Shown: in pieces, positions 56,470 to 64,000 of the stretch
Layout: the number at the start of each line of letters is the position of its first letter
Numbering within the stretch: position 1 is the first letter of the stretch
Assembly: GCF_001244545.1 (NCBI RefSeq)
Contig: NZ_LN852694.1
Coordinates: 651,747-715,746 of the forward strand
DNA: 64,000 nt
Reading direction: 5' to 3'
DNA from: Candidatus Stoquefichus sp. SB1
Lineage (GTDB): Bacteria; Bacillota_I; Bacilli_A; Erysipelotrichales; Coprobacillaceae
Position numbers and translations under genes: made by a program
Notes under the pieces: generated by a model
Told to the model about the DNA's origin: nothing
Database searches by the model: none
The model's input: the letters and a program-made list of their open reading frames with translations, nothing else

Positions 56470-56496
56470 AATTGTTGTGAAAGGTGTGGAAGGTTT

Positions 56497-56721
56497 ATGA
56501 AAGAAAAAAAATCAGAGAATTTCAAAAGACTTGCTGAAAATCGTACTAATAAAATAATTGATATGATGAACTTGTTGGGGAATTTATCCAATAAATCTAA
56601 TTATAGTTATTCAGAAGAACAAGTAAATATGATTTTTAATACCTTAGAAGAAGAATTGAAAAAACAAAAAGCAAAGTTTATTAAAGAAGTAAAGCCAAAA
56701 AAGAAAAAATTTAGATTGTGA
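56497..56721 (+). CDS. Small coiled-coil protein, first gene of the defence operon
   Basis: A 74-residue, highly charged helical protein: NFKRLAENRTNKIIDMMNLLGNLSN at the N-terminus, a short polar loop, then a helix EEQVNMIFNTLEEELKKQKAKF and a very basic tail KPKKKKFRL. GGAAGG is about 3-4 bases before the ATG, with AAAGGTG further upstream. It lies 18 bp before the ATPase gene. Similar small proteins occur near mobile defence genes, but the role is unknown; regulation or DNA binding is possible. Confidence 0.65.
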   Translation: MKEKKSENFKRLAENRTNKIIDMMNLLGNLSNKSNYSYSEEQVNMIFNTLEEELKKQKAKFIKEVKPKKKKFRL

Positions 56722-56739
56722 TAATTAGGAGGAATAAAA

Positions 56740-58671
56740 ATGAATGTAGCTTGGAGATTTCATCATAATGGTTATGGGCAAGGTGTAGGTTTAAATGAAG
56801 GTGGAGTTGAAACTTTTAAAGATAATCCAGACGCTTCTTTGGCAAGGGAAATTTGCCAAAATTCAATTGATGCACGATTAGAAGGTAAGCCGGCTCTTGT
56901 CGAATTTAAAACTTTTATAATAAATAGACAAAATATTTTTGGGGTTGATGAACTTACTGAACAAATTACTAATTGTTATGAATTTAGAAAGGGTAAACAA
57001 CCTGAAGAAAAACAATTGAAAAGTATGCTTGATTGTATAATGCAGGAAGAAATTACTTGCTTGAGAATCAGTGATTTTAATACTACTGGTCTTTTGGGAG
57101 TTGCTAATGATGAGATAGATAAACCATTTTATAATTTGACTAAGGGATCAGGAACAAGTGATAAAAATGGTTCTGCTGGTGGCTCAAAAGGTATTGGGAA
57201 GTTTGCATCTTTTGAGGCTAGTTTGACAAATACTGTGTTCTATTCTACGAAAACTATTGATGGTGAAACAGGAGGTATTGGAATTAGCAAGTTGAGGTCT
57301 GCTCCTTATAAGAAGGATAATCCAAGATTATTGACTCAGGGTATTGGATATTATGGAATGGGTGATGTGAACGCACCAATTCATGAAGAATTTATGCTTG
57401 ATCCTACTTTCAAGAGAAGTGAACATCAATATGGTACAGATTTATTTATTATAGGATACAACAATAGTGATGATTGGAAAGAAATAATAACTTGTGAAAT
57501 TTTGGATAGTTTTATGATTGCAATTTTAGAAGAAAAATTGAATGTCGTGGTAGATGATATAGTAATAAATAAAAATACAATTTCTAATATTATTTATTCG
57601 ACAGATATTTTAGATGTGATTAATTTGAAACTTAAAAAAAGTATAAAATCTCAATATGAATTATATGTCGGTGATGAACAAACAGGTGTTAGTGTGAAAG
57701 AGTTTGAGATAGAACAAGGAACGTTTAAAGTTTTTGTTAAGCAATATAATTCAAATAATGAGAAAGATGCAAGTAAGCAATGTATAAAAGTTAGATATCC
57801 ATATATGAAAATAATGTATGATACTGGTTATTCATATTTGCCTTATTCAGCAATGATTGTTATTGGAGATAATGAAATTAATCAACGATTAAGAGAAATA
57901 GAAAATCCTCAACACACAGGATGGTTTATAAAAAGATTGAATAACTATCCTGAAGAAAAAAGAATAACCAAAGCCATGATGAAAACAATGGATGGATTTA
58001 TTCGTGAGTTCATACAGAAAGTTTTGAGTTCTAATGTTGGAGAACAAACAGATGTAGAGGGAGCAGGTGATTTTCTTCCATCGTTTGAAGACAAAGGAGT
58101 GAATAACAAAATGATAATAACATCTGAAACAATGGATGTTTCACCAGTGAGAAAAGTCAATATTACACAACCTAAATCTGACAAAATAGGAGAAGAAGCA
58201 GAAAGCAATATATTTGATAAAGCTGAAATTGATTTAGAAAATGATGGAGATTATACTGAACCTCATGATACAGAGACTCCTCCAAATCCAAATCCTAATT
58301 CAGATCATGAACCAAATGAAAGTGGTTATAGAGCAGAAGATGGAGATGAATCACTATTGAAAAAAGTTTTATTAAGTGGAATGAGATATAGAAATATTGC
58401 CTTAGACAGTAAATCTGGGAAATATGATATAATTTTTGAATCAACTCATAATGAAATAGATTGTGAATTAGAAATTAAACAAGTTGGTGAATCAGGAGAT
58501 AAATATCATCTTAATATTATAAGTGCAAAAATAAATGGTCAAGATTGTACGGTAGAAAATGGTATTATTAAACATTTTGAAATAAAGAAAGGTAAAAAAT
58601 ACAAGATTTCTTATGTAGTTGAAATAGATGAAATGTTTGCGGGTGAGGTGAATTTAAATGCGTATAGGTAG
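56740..58671 (+). CDS. GHKL-type ATPase (MutL/MORC-like), defence-associated
   Basis: A 643-residue protein. The N-terminal GHKL ATPase has an N-box SLAREICQNSIDAR (about 31-44), a G1-like region ISDFNTTGLLG (about 107) and a G2 loop GGSKGIGKFASF (about 147-158), as in MutL, MORC and Hsp90. The middle (about 190-440) is alpha/beta, followed by a Pro/Asn-rich linker (PPNPNPNSDHEP, about 515) and a small beta-rich C-terminal domain. ATPases of this group occur in modification-linked defence islands. AGGAGG precedes the start; it overlaps the next gene by 14 bp. Confidence 0.75.
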   Translation: MNVAWRFHHNGYGQGVGLNEGGVETFKDNPDASLAREICQNSIDARLEGKPALVEFKTFIINRQNIFGVDELTEQITNCYEFRKGKQPEEKQLKSMLDCIMQEEITCLRISDFNTTGLLGVANDEIDKPFYNLTKGSGTSDKNGSAGGSKGIGKFASFEASLTNTVFYSTKTIDGETGGIGISKLRSAPYKKDNPRLLTQGIGYYGMGDVNAPIHEEFMLDPTFKRSEHQYGTDLFIIGYNNSDDWKEIITCEILDSFMIAILEEKLNVVVDDIVINKNTISNIIYSTDILDVINLKLKKSIKSQYELYVGDEQTGVSVKEFEIEQGTFKVFVKQYNSNNEKDASKQCIKVRYPYMKIMYDTGYSYLPYSAMIVIGDNEINQRLREIENPQHTGWFIKRLNNYPEEKRITKAMMKTMDGFIREFIQKVLSSNVGEQTDVEGAGDFLPSFEDKGVNNKMIITSETMDVSPVRKVNITQPKSDKIGEEAESNIFDKAEIDLENDGDYTEPHDTETPPNPNPNSDHEPNESGYRAEDGDESLLKKVLLSGMRYRNIALDSKSGKYDIIFESTHNEIDCELEIKQVGESGDKYHLNIISAKINGQDCTVENGIIKHFEIKKGKKYKISYVVEIDEMFAGEVNLNAYR

Positions 58672-59593
58672 TAGAGTTTTTCCATATCCAATATTAAATA
58701 ATTTTGAATATGCATCAGATTTTAAAAACAGTTCTAAATATGAATTGAAAAATACTTTTGTGGATAATTTTGATGTGTATAGAACAAAAAACAGTATTGT
58801 TTTTAAAGATATTCATTTTTATCTTGAAGATAAAGAATTAATTAAATTGTATGAAGAAGGTAAAATAAAAGCCTGTTTAATTGTAGAAGCTTCGGCATCT
58901 GTATATAGAGAAATGTTTGAGCTTACAGATAAACCAACTGATATCACTGTTCCGATTCATTTATTAAAAGGAGATGTTTATGTTTCTTCATATATATATG
59001 CTAACGAAAATATTGAAGGATATTATAGTCAGGGATTTGAAGATGATTATAAGGACTATAAAATTGACATTGAAAAATATTCGATTATGGCTGCAGATGA
59101 TGGATTTAAATTTAAGGTTTCTGTGAATGAAAAAGACGATAATAAGGTATCATCAATTTTTATGATTATAAGAAAAGATGAAAAAAGTGATATAATGGAT
59201 TATGAAAATTCGTCAGAGAGGATTAAAATATATTTGCCATATAAGCATTTTAGAAATTATGAAAGTTTAAAAATGCAATCTATGTATAATAATGAGTTTT
59301 TTTCTATGTTGCTTATACCTGTATTGATAAGTTGCTTGTTTGAAATTCAAGTTGAAACAAAATTAAATGAAAGTTACACTGATATTTCGGATATTATAGA
59401 TAATAAAAAATGGTTTAGTTCAATCTGTTTGGCGTATGAAAGAGAAACAAAAACAAAGCTCTCTTTAGATGATTTTAAAGATTATTCACCTTTGAAATTA
59501 GCTCAATTAGTTTTAAATAATGCTTCTTTAAAAGGGATGGAAGATTTTAGTATGCTTATGTTAAAAGGAGATAGAGGTGACAATAATGAGTGA
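58658..59593 (+). CDS. Conserved protein of unknown function in the ATPase operon
   Basis: A 311-residue protein beginning MRIGSRVFPYPILNN, with beta-rich first two thirds (KDIHFYLEDKEL, ACLIVEASASVYREMFEL, DVYVSSYIYANENIEGYY, a YSIMAADDGFKFKVSV strand) and a helical C-terminal third. I have seen RVFPYP-type openings in proteins of mobile defence islands but cannot give a domain name. GAGGTG is 8-9 bases upstream, inside the ATPase gene. It overlaps the next gene by 8 bp. Probably a structural or recognition subunit working with the ATPase. Confidence 0.65.
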   Translation: MRIGSRVFPYPILNNFEYASDFKNSSKYELKNTFVDNFDVYRTKNSIVFKDIHFYLEDKELIKLYEEGKIKACLIVEASASVYREMFELTDKPTDITVPIHLLKGDVYVSSYIYANENIEGYYSQGFEDDYKDYKIDIEKYSIMAADDGFKFKVSVNEKDDNKVSSIFMIIRKDEKSDIMDYENSSERIKIYLPYKHFRNYESLKMQSMYNNEFFSMLLIPVLISCLFEIQVETKLNESYTDISDIIDNKKWFSSICLAYERETKTKLSLDDFKDYSPLKLAQLVLNNASLKGMEDFSMLMLKGDRGDNNE

Positions 59594-60545
59594 AATAAAT
59601 ATAAAATTTATGGCAGATGACACTCTAGAAACATTGAGAGCAAATATCAGAAGTACTACCCAAAAGATTATTGATAATCCAGATGATTCTGATTGGATAA
59701 ATAATGAAACTGTTAATGATACTTACGTAACAAAAAAATATAAGATTGAAGATTTCGATTTGGAAATTCCAAATGATGAAAATGATAAAGAAACAGATAT
59801 AAAAAACTCAATCAAATTATATGAATCTTTAAAACATTTACCTAACTATGTTTTGGCAGATGAGAGATTTTGGTTATGGCTAATGTTTGATAAAACATAT
59901 AAAACTTGTCAAATACTAATGCCTATTAAAGATGCTGAATCTTCTGTGTTTAAAGATCACTGGTTATTTAGTGGAGGAAATAGGCGAGGTATATTTTTTG
60001 GGGTTTTATCTAGATGTTATTTTAGAGTTGCAATGACTGTGGATGAAACTTTAGCAGATCCTTATGAATTAAGTAAATTTGTTATTAAATTTCCTGAAAG
60101 ATTTAGAGTCTATTCATGGAGGGCAATTTCTAGTCAAAAACATATTATGTTAGGCATTTTGAAAGCAGAGAAGGCGGTTGTAGATAAATATGGAGAAGAA
60201 AGAGAAGTAAGATCAATTTATAAGGAATTGGTCAAAGATATTTCTAAACTTGGAAGTGTAAAATTAATAGATGCAATGAGTGAACAAGAAATACAGGAAT
60301 TTGTATATAAGAAATATTGTGAAAGACTTGATATTCTTATAGAAGATGAAAATAAAAGAAAATACATTAAAGCATTAAACTTTATGGAAAAAAGGACGTT
60401 AAGTAATCTACAAAAAGCAACAGATATATTTCAATCGTTAGAAAATTATGAGGATAGTCAAGAACAATTGAATATTTGTAATAAAATAATAAAGGAATTA
60501 TCTAAACCAAAAAAAAGAAAGTTGTTTTCAAGATTAAGGAATTAA
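59586..60545 (+). CDS. DUF6339-like protein
   Basis: About 319 residues. The central part, with DERFWLWLMFDK (about 93-104), DHWLFSGGNRRGIFFGVLSR (about 124-143) and FRVYSWRAISSQKHIM, resembles the DUF6339 family, found in operons with ATPases, Z1 helicases and DNA methylases. The biochemical role is unknown. I prefer the ATG at 59586, 6 bases after AGGTG, over the GTG at 59577. A terminator follows, so the unit of four genes ends here. Confidence 0.6.
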   Translation: MSEINIKFMADDTLETLRANIRSTTQKIIDNPDDSDWINNETVNDTYVTKKYKIEDFDLEIPNDENDKETDIKNSIKLYESLKHLPNYVLADERFWLWLMFDKTYKTCQILMPIKDAESSVFKDHWLFSGGNRRGIFFGVLSRCYFRVAMTVDETLADPYELSKFVIKFPERFRVYSWRAISSQKHIMLGILKAEKAVVDKYGEEREVRSIYKELVKDISKLGSVKLIDAMSEQEIQEFVYKKYCERLDILIEDENKRKYIKALNFMEKRTLSNLQKATDIFQSLENYEDSQEQLNICNKIIKELSKPKKRKLFSRLRN

Positions 60546-60592
60546 ATGTTGATATAAATCAATTATAATAAGTTCTAAATATCTAAATTATA

Positions 60593-60620
60593 AAAAAACT
60601 GATATTTTTATCAGTTTTTT
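60593..60620 (+). terminator. Terminator between operon and methyltransferase
   Basis: AAAAAACTGATA (60593-60604) and TATCAGTTTTTT (60609-60620) around TTTT. Confidence 0.88.
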
Positions 60621-60634
60621 GTTTCAATTTACTC

Positions 60635-60657
60635 AAGTTACCTTTATAATGTAACCT
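60635..60657 (+). promoter_or_regulatory. Promoter -10 with overlapping palindrome for the methyltransferase
   Basis: TATAAT (60645-60650) lies between GTTAC (60637-60641) and GTAAC (60651-60655). The inverted repeat would let a bound regulator, possibly the methyltransferase or a controller protein, block the promoter. The matching -35 (TTTCAA, 60622-60627) is weak. Confidence 0.45.
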
Positions 60658-60683
60658 TAGTTAAGATTGGAGTTGATTGTGTT

Positions 60684-61493
60684 TTGAATACATTATTAAA
60701 ATGGGCAGGAGGGAAAAAACAATTGTTTAAAGAAATTGAAAATAGACTTCCTGATGAATATAATAATTATATTGAACCATTTTTTGGTGGGGGCGCAGTT
60801 TTTTTTAAATTATGTCCATCACATGCTATAATTAATGATATGAATGTAGAATTAATAAACTGCTATAATCAAGTTAAAAACAATCTTGATCTAGTAATTA
60901 AGGAACTTGATAAAATACAAAGTGAGCATAATTTGGTCTCTGATCATGATGAGTATTATTATTCAATTAGAGATTTATTTAATAAACGTCGTTTTTCCGT
61001 AGAACTTAATTACGAAGATGCGGCAATGATGATATATTTAAATAAAGCGGGATTTAATGGGATGTATAGAGAAAATAAGAAAGGTTTATTTAATATACCT
61101 TCAGGCAAAAAGGAGTTCGTCACTTTATATGTAAAAGATAATTTGATTGAATGTTCAAAACAATTAAAGAAAGCTCGAATTTTTCAAGGCGATTTTGAAC
61201 AAGTTTGTTTAATGGCTAAAGAAGGGGACTTTGTTTTTATTGATAGTCCATACTATGATACATTTGATACTTATCAAGCTGGAGGCTTTAGTGAAGATGA
61301 TCATAGGCGATTGGCTAATGTATATAGAATTTTAACGCAAAGAGGAGTAAAATGTATGTTAACTAATAGTGATAAAGACTTTATTAAAAATTTATATAAG
61401 GAATATAATATTGATGTTGTAACCGTTACTAGAATGATAGGTTTTAGAAAAGAGAGAAAAAAAGAAAATGAAATTATTGTAACTAATTATTGA
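60684..61493 (+). CDS. Dam-type DNA adenine methyltransferase
   Basis: A 269-residue N6-adenine methyltransferase of the Dam/DpnIIA class (alpha group). AdoMet-binding motif I WAGGKKQLF (about 7-15), YIEPFFGGGAVFFKL (about 30-44) and catalytic DSPYYDTFDTY (motif IV, about 188; DPPY is usual, so the first Pro is replaced by Ser) are visible, plus CMLTNSD. Target is probably GATC or similar. It starts with TTG, about 11 bases after GGAG. It has its own promoter but the same direction as the ATPase operon, so it is the likely modification arm of that system; no restriction nuclease is obvious nearby. Confidence 0.88.
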   Translation: MNTLLKWAGGKKQLFKEIENRLPDEYNNYIEPFFGGGAVFFKLCPSHAIINDMNVELINCYNQVKNNLDLVIKELDKIQSEHNLVSDHDEYYYSIRDLFNKRRFSVELNYEDAAMMIYLNKAGFNGMYRENKKGLFNIPSGKKEFVTLYVKDNLIECSKQLKKARIFQGDFEQVCLMAKEGDFVFIDSPYYDTFDTYQAGGFSEDDHRRLANVYRILTQRGVKCMLTNSDKDFIKNLYKEYNIDVVTVTRMIGFRKERKKENEIIVTNY

Positions 61494-63100
61494 TTTTAAT
61501 AATCAACTAATTTCATAATAACGAAACTAATGAATGGATTTATTGTTACAATTTGTTGTATCTATAGATAAATGCATTAGAAAGAATTTAAAGTATTGAT
61601 AAGTATTTTAAAAATAGAAGGTTATTTAAATAATTGTATAGCGGACTCAAAAACATTTTGATTTATTTAGTTGTTTGGAATAGTGGGAATTTAACCTTTA
61701 TGAGTTGACATATTTTTTTATCATACTTATTTTCACATTTTATTGAGCACTGAAAACATTTGTTTTTTGATAATATTTAATGGCGTAGACATCAGTCCTT
61801 TCTTGAAAATAATCCATAAATCTTTAAGAATGTTTTTAAGTGATTAATTTTTAATTTTGTTAATTTATTCATAATAAATTCTCCTTAGTTTAGTTTGTCA
61901 TTTGTATTTAATACATATGATATCATTATTGAAAATTAATGTCAATAGAATATATTGTAATAATAATTAAGTAGATCGGAATAAATCGAAGAAACGAAAG
62001 TGAGAGTAATTAACTTAATTCATCAATATTTATATTATATTTAATAATAAGATAATATTAATTTATTTGTTATGTCTTTCTTTGACAATGTTATACACGC
62101 CCATAGATTCATAAAGTTTGAATGAAGATATTTCATTGATTAATACTTTGAATTTTAAGTTAATATCTTAATCTTAATATTATTGTTGGATAGAAAATTA
62201 AAAAAATTTTTTCACAATTTCTGTTTCCAAAAAAATAACTCATATTTCTAATTTTGGTTTTATAATTTTAAATGAGTATTCAATAGGTCATAGATTATAA
62301 TAAACATTACTGATTATTTTTTATGTATAGTTGTTTCTGAAGTTATTAAAAGATTATATCTAAGAGTTATATTTTTTTTCATATTTGTTGTTTTAATAAT
62401 GATTTTTTGTCCACATTCAAATTAAGAATTTTTAGTATAATAGTCATGAATAACTTATAAATTTTGATAATATCTACCAATAGAATGTATTTGAAATTAT
62501 ATTGACTTATATAAATAGTTAGGTGTAAGATGTAGAAAGTAAGTAAAAAATTTTGAAACTTGGTTTTTATGTAGTCCTTATTAAATGTTTTTGTATAATT
62601 TAATATCAACATATGATGTTTTGAAATATAGATTATATTGTAATAAAGTGAAATGAAAATTAATAGTAACATGATGATGTATTGATGATTATTTATTGGA
62701 AATGCAGGAGAAAAGGGTGAAAATTAGTTCTAATAATCAAAAATATTTGAAAGCATAAAATTTAATATTGTTAAAACTTATATAGAGTAAAATCTATCTT
62801 TATGAAAGATAAAGAGAAAATTATTTTACAGAAATTACATCAGTGTGTAAGGAAGATGTTTGATAGCATTATTATGGAATGCAAAGATAAATTGATAGTC
62901 CTTCGGATGAAGATAAGGCAAGTACTAATTGCTTTTTTAATAAGGAAACAAGTTTTCCTAACTAAATGTACGAGATAAATTTAAGTTTGGGATTAGCTTG
63001 AAAATTGTAGAATCTTTTTTTGTATACTGGTATAAAAAAATATATTTAATCAGTAATTAAATATAACTAAGAAAACAATTGAAGTTTAAAGGAGTAATAT
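61494..63100. other. About 1.6 kb of AT-rich DNA with little recognisable content
   Basis: No intact gene. A broken short ORF on the minus strand lies at 61733-61872. A weak GCAA/TTGC hairpin with six T is near 62909-62942. The rest looks like decayed or non-coding DNA. Confidence 0.5.
61733..61872 (-). pseudogene. Short ORF with good RBS and a frameshift
   Basis: On the minus strand TAAGGAG lies 8 bases before an ATG (61872). It reads MNKLTKLKINHLKTFLKIY, GLFSRKD and stops at 61792. Shifting frame at the AAAGG continues with KGLMSTPLNIIKKQMF and SVLNKM. This looks like a 46-residue basic, amphipathic peptide gene with a single indel, or the start of a larger lost gene. Confidence 0.35.
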
Positions 63101-63377
63101 ACGACAAATAATAATGAAATGATTTTATATCATAGAAGTAAGCAAATAGTTGAATACCCTGAGATAAGAATTACAAAATATAATAAAGGTTTTTATTTTG
63201 GATTCTACTGCACTTCTTACGTAAAACAAGCAAAAAGATGGGCTGCGAATAGGTAAGGGTTATATAAACGAATATGTATATAATATAAATCCTACTCATC
63301 AAATAAGTTTTCATACGATTAGTGCTTTAAAAACATTAAAGTTTAAAGAAGGGTACGTGGTTACAGATGAAAAATAA
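63101..63377 (+). pseudogene. DUF3990 gene with lost start, internal deletion and frameshift
   Basis: AAAGGAG (63088-63094) precedes ACG ACA AAT..., where ATG is expected at 63101; the frame then gives MILYHRSKQIVEYPEIRI and GFYFGFYCTSYVKQAKRW, the start of DUF3990. After a stop the other frame gives GKGYINEYVYNINPTHQISF and LKTLKFKEGYVV, the end of the domain. The central ~60 residues are missing. DUF3990 is an ADP-ribosyltransferase-like toxin candidate in gut Firmicutes. Confidence 0.7.
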
Positions 63378-63810
63378 CATTCAACTTTTTTATGTTTGCA
63401 GCCTTATCAAATATATTGGAAGAGTACAGAAAAGAAAAAGATCAGAAATTTTTACTTGTATGAAAAAGGAAACTCTTAAAAGAATATATAATCATGCTGA
63501 TGTTTTACATTGTGAACCAATAGAGAAGGTTGCGGAAGAGTTTATCTTATTGTGTCAAATTGATATGGGAGATTATGATAATATTTCTCAATCAAAATAC
63601 AAAGTTCTTGATTATTGGACAATCGGAGAGGTATACGAAAGATTGATTGAAGATATTGATGGAAATGATATTATTGGTATTTTGATAGAAGTTTATAATT
63701 CATGGATTAGTGATGTTATTTCAAATTATAATTCTGATTTTTATTATCAATCAAGAGAATATATATCAATGTTATCTTGCAGGAGAAATTCTTTAGTGTC
63801 AATTAGTTAA
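63367..63810 (+). CDS. Conserved partner protein of DUF3990
   Basis: A 147-residue helical protein overlapping the DUF3990 ghost by 11 bp. Its sequence (LFYVCSLIKYIGRVQKRKRS, TLKRIYNHADVLHCEPIEKVAEEF, YWTIGEVYERLI, VYNSWISDVI) is of a type I associate with small proteins encoded beside DUF3990 genes in gut Firmicutes, possibly as antitoxin or regulator. It remains open although its partner is broken. The start has no separate RBS beyond the GAAGGG stretch about 12 bases upstream, fitting translational coupling. Confidence 0.55.
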   Translation: MKNNIQLFYVCSLIKYIGRVQKRKRSEIFTCMKKETLKRIYNHADVLHCEPIEKVAEEFILLCQIDMGDYDNISQSKYKVLDYWTIGEVYERLIEDIDGNDIIGILIEVYNSWISDVISNYNSDFYYQSREYISMLSCRRNSLVSIS

Positions 63811-64000
63811 CATGAAAAATTAACTTTATAGAAATATCCTGAAGAATGCTGATTTTTGTTATTTAAAATATTAAAACGCTTATTTGATATTTTATTTTAC
63901 CAGGTGATGATTTTATATAAATAAAAAAAGCGTTGATTATATCAATATAATTTTAAATTTTATTGCCTATTTAGCAATTAGCAAAGACACTTGGTAAAAA

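Noticed and set aside
62379-62672. 97-codon minus-strand frame in the empty region
   Set aside because: Only Ile/Leu/Lys/Tyr-rich translation of AT-rich DNA, no start signal and no motif.

Overview
The window is AT-rich DNA from a low-GC Gram-positive bacterium. Strong AGGAGG-type ribosome binding sites, intrinsic terminators, TTGACA/TATAAT promoters, an AgrC/LytTR quorum-type regulator pair and the gene content point to Firmicutes. A gut Erysipelotrichia-type genome (Coprobacillus/Thomasclavelia relatives) is my best guess, but this is an inference from style and not a database match.

Positions 1-20800 are ordinary chromosome. In order: the tail of a LytTR regulator; an AgrC-like kinase with its LytTR regulator, facing a secreted small protein whose promoter carries a LytTR-type direct repeat; a CNNM/CorC-like transporter behind a yybP-ykoY (Mn2+) riboswitch; an acetyltransferase; sbcDC; proS; a pentapeptide-repeat protein; a pyridoxal kinase, radical SAM and phosphatase cluster; a DUF368 (PopT-like) membrane protein; a shortened CinA; an unassigned structured small RNA; a LysR regulator; and purA-guaA.

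Positions 20780-35560 are a guaA-targeted integration hotspot. The last four codons of guaA (GAGTTTGAATAG) recur exactly at 31155 and 35548. Each copy is preceded by a pair of TGATACA boxes 11 bp apart and a TTGAMCT-N6-AGKTCAA palindrome; the same boxes lie at the left end and the same palindrome lies in front of the excisionase-like gene. I read this as an integrative mobilizable element (20782-31166) next to a second cassette without an integrase (31167-35559). The first carries integrase, excisionase, relaxase and MobC, plus a nuclease, caspase and TIR-like cluster resembling caspase-type Thoeris. The second carries a large SIR2/DUF4020 defence protein.

Positions 35700-47750 hold further defence genes without visible att sites: a helicase-nuclease fusion with an unknown 648-residue partner, ghosts of TnpV and of a type I HsdR, an enlarged Gabija-like pair (OLD nuclease plus UvrD-type helicase) and a decayed nuclease gene. 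Positions 48000-51900 return to chromosome: a PnuC-like transporter, efp, a short-chain dehydrogenase and a methionine gamma-lyase-family enzyme.

Positions 51900-64000 are a second accessory zone. It holds a DUF4062 ghost, an IS3-family element killed by stop codons, an IS1634-type transposase ghost, and an intact operon entered through a 45-bp perfect palindrome. That operon encodes a small coiled-coil protein, a GHKL ATPase, a protein of unknown family and a DUF6339-like protein, and is followed by a Dam-type methyltransferase. Then come about 1.6 kb of near-empty AT-rich DNA and a broken DUF3990 gene with its partner. The main candidates for an under-described system are the nuclease-caspase-TIR cluster, the helicase-nuclease pair and the GHKL-ATPase/Dam operon.
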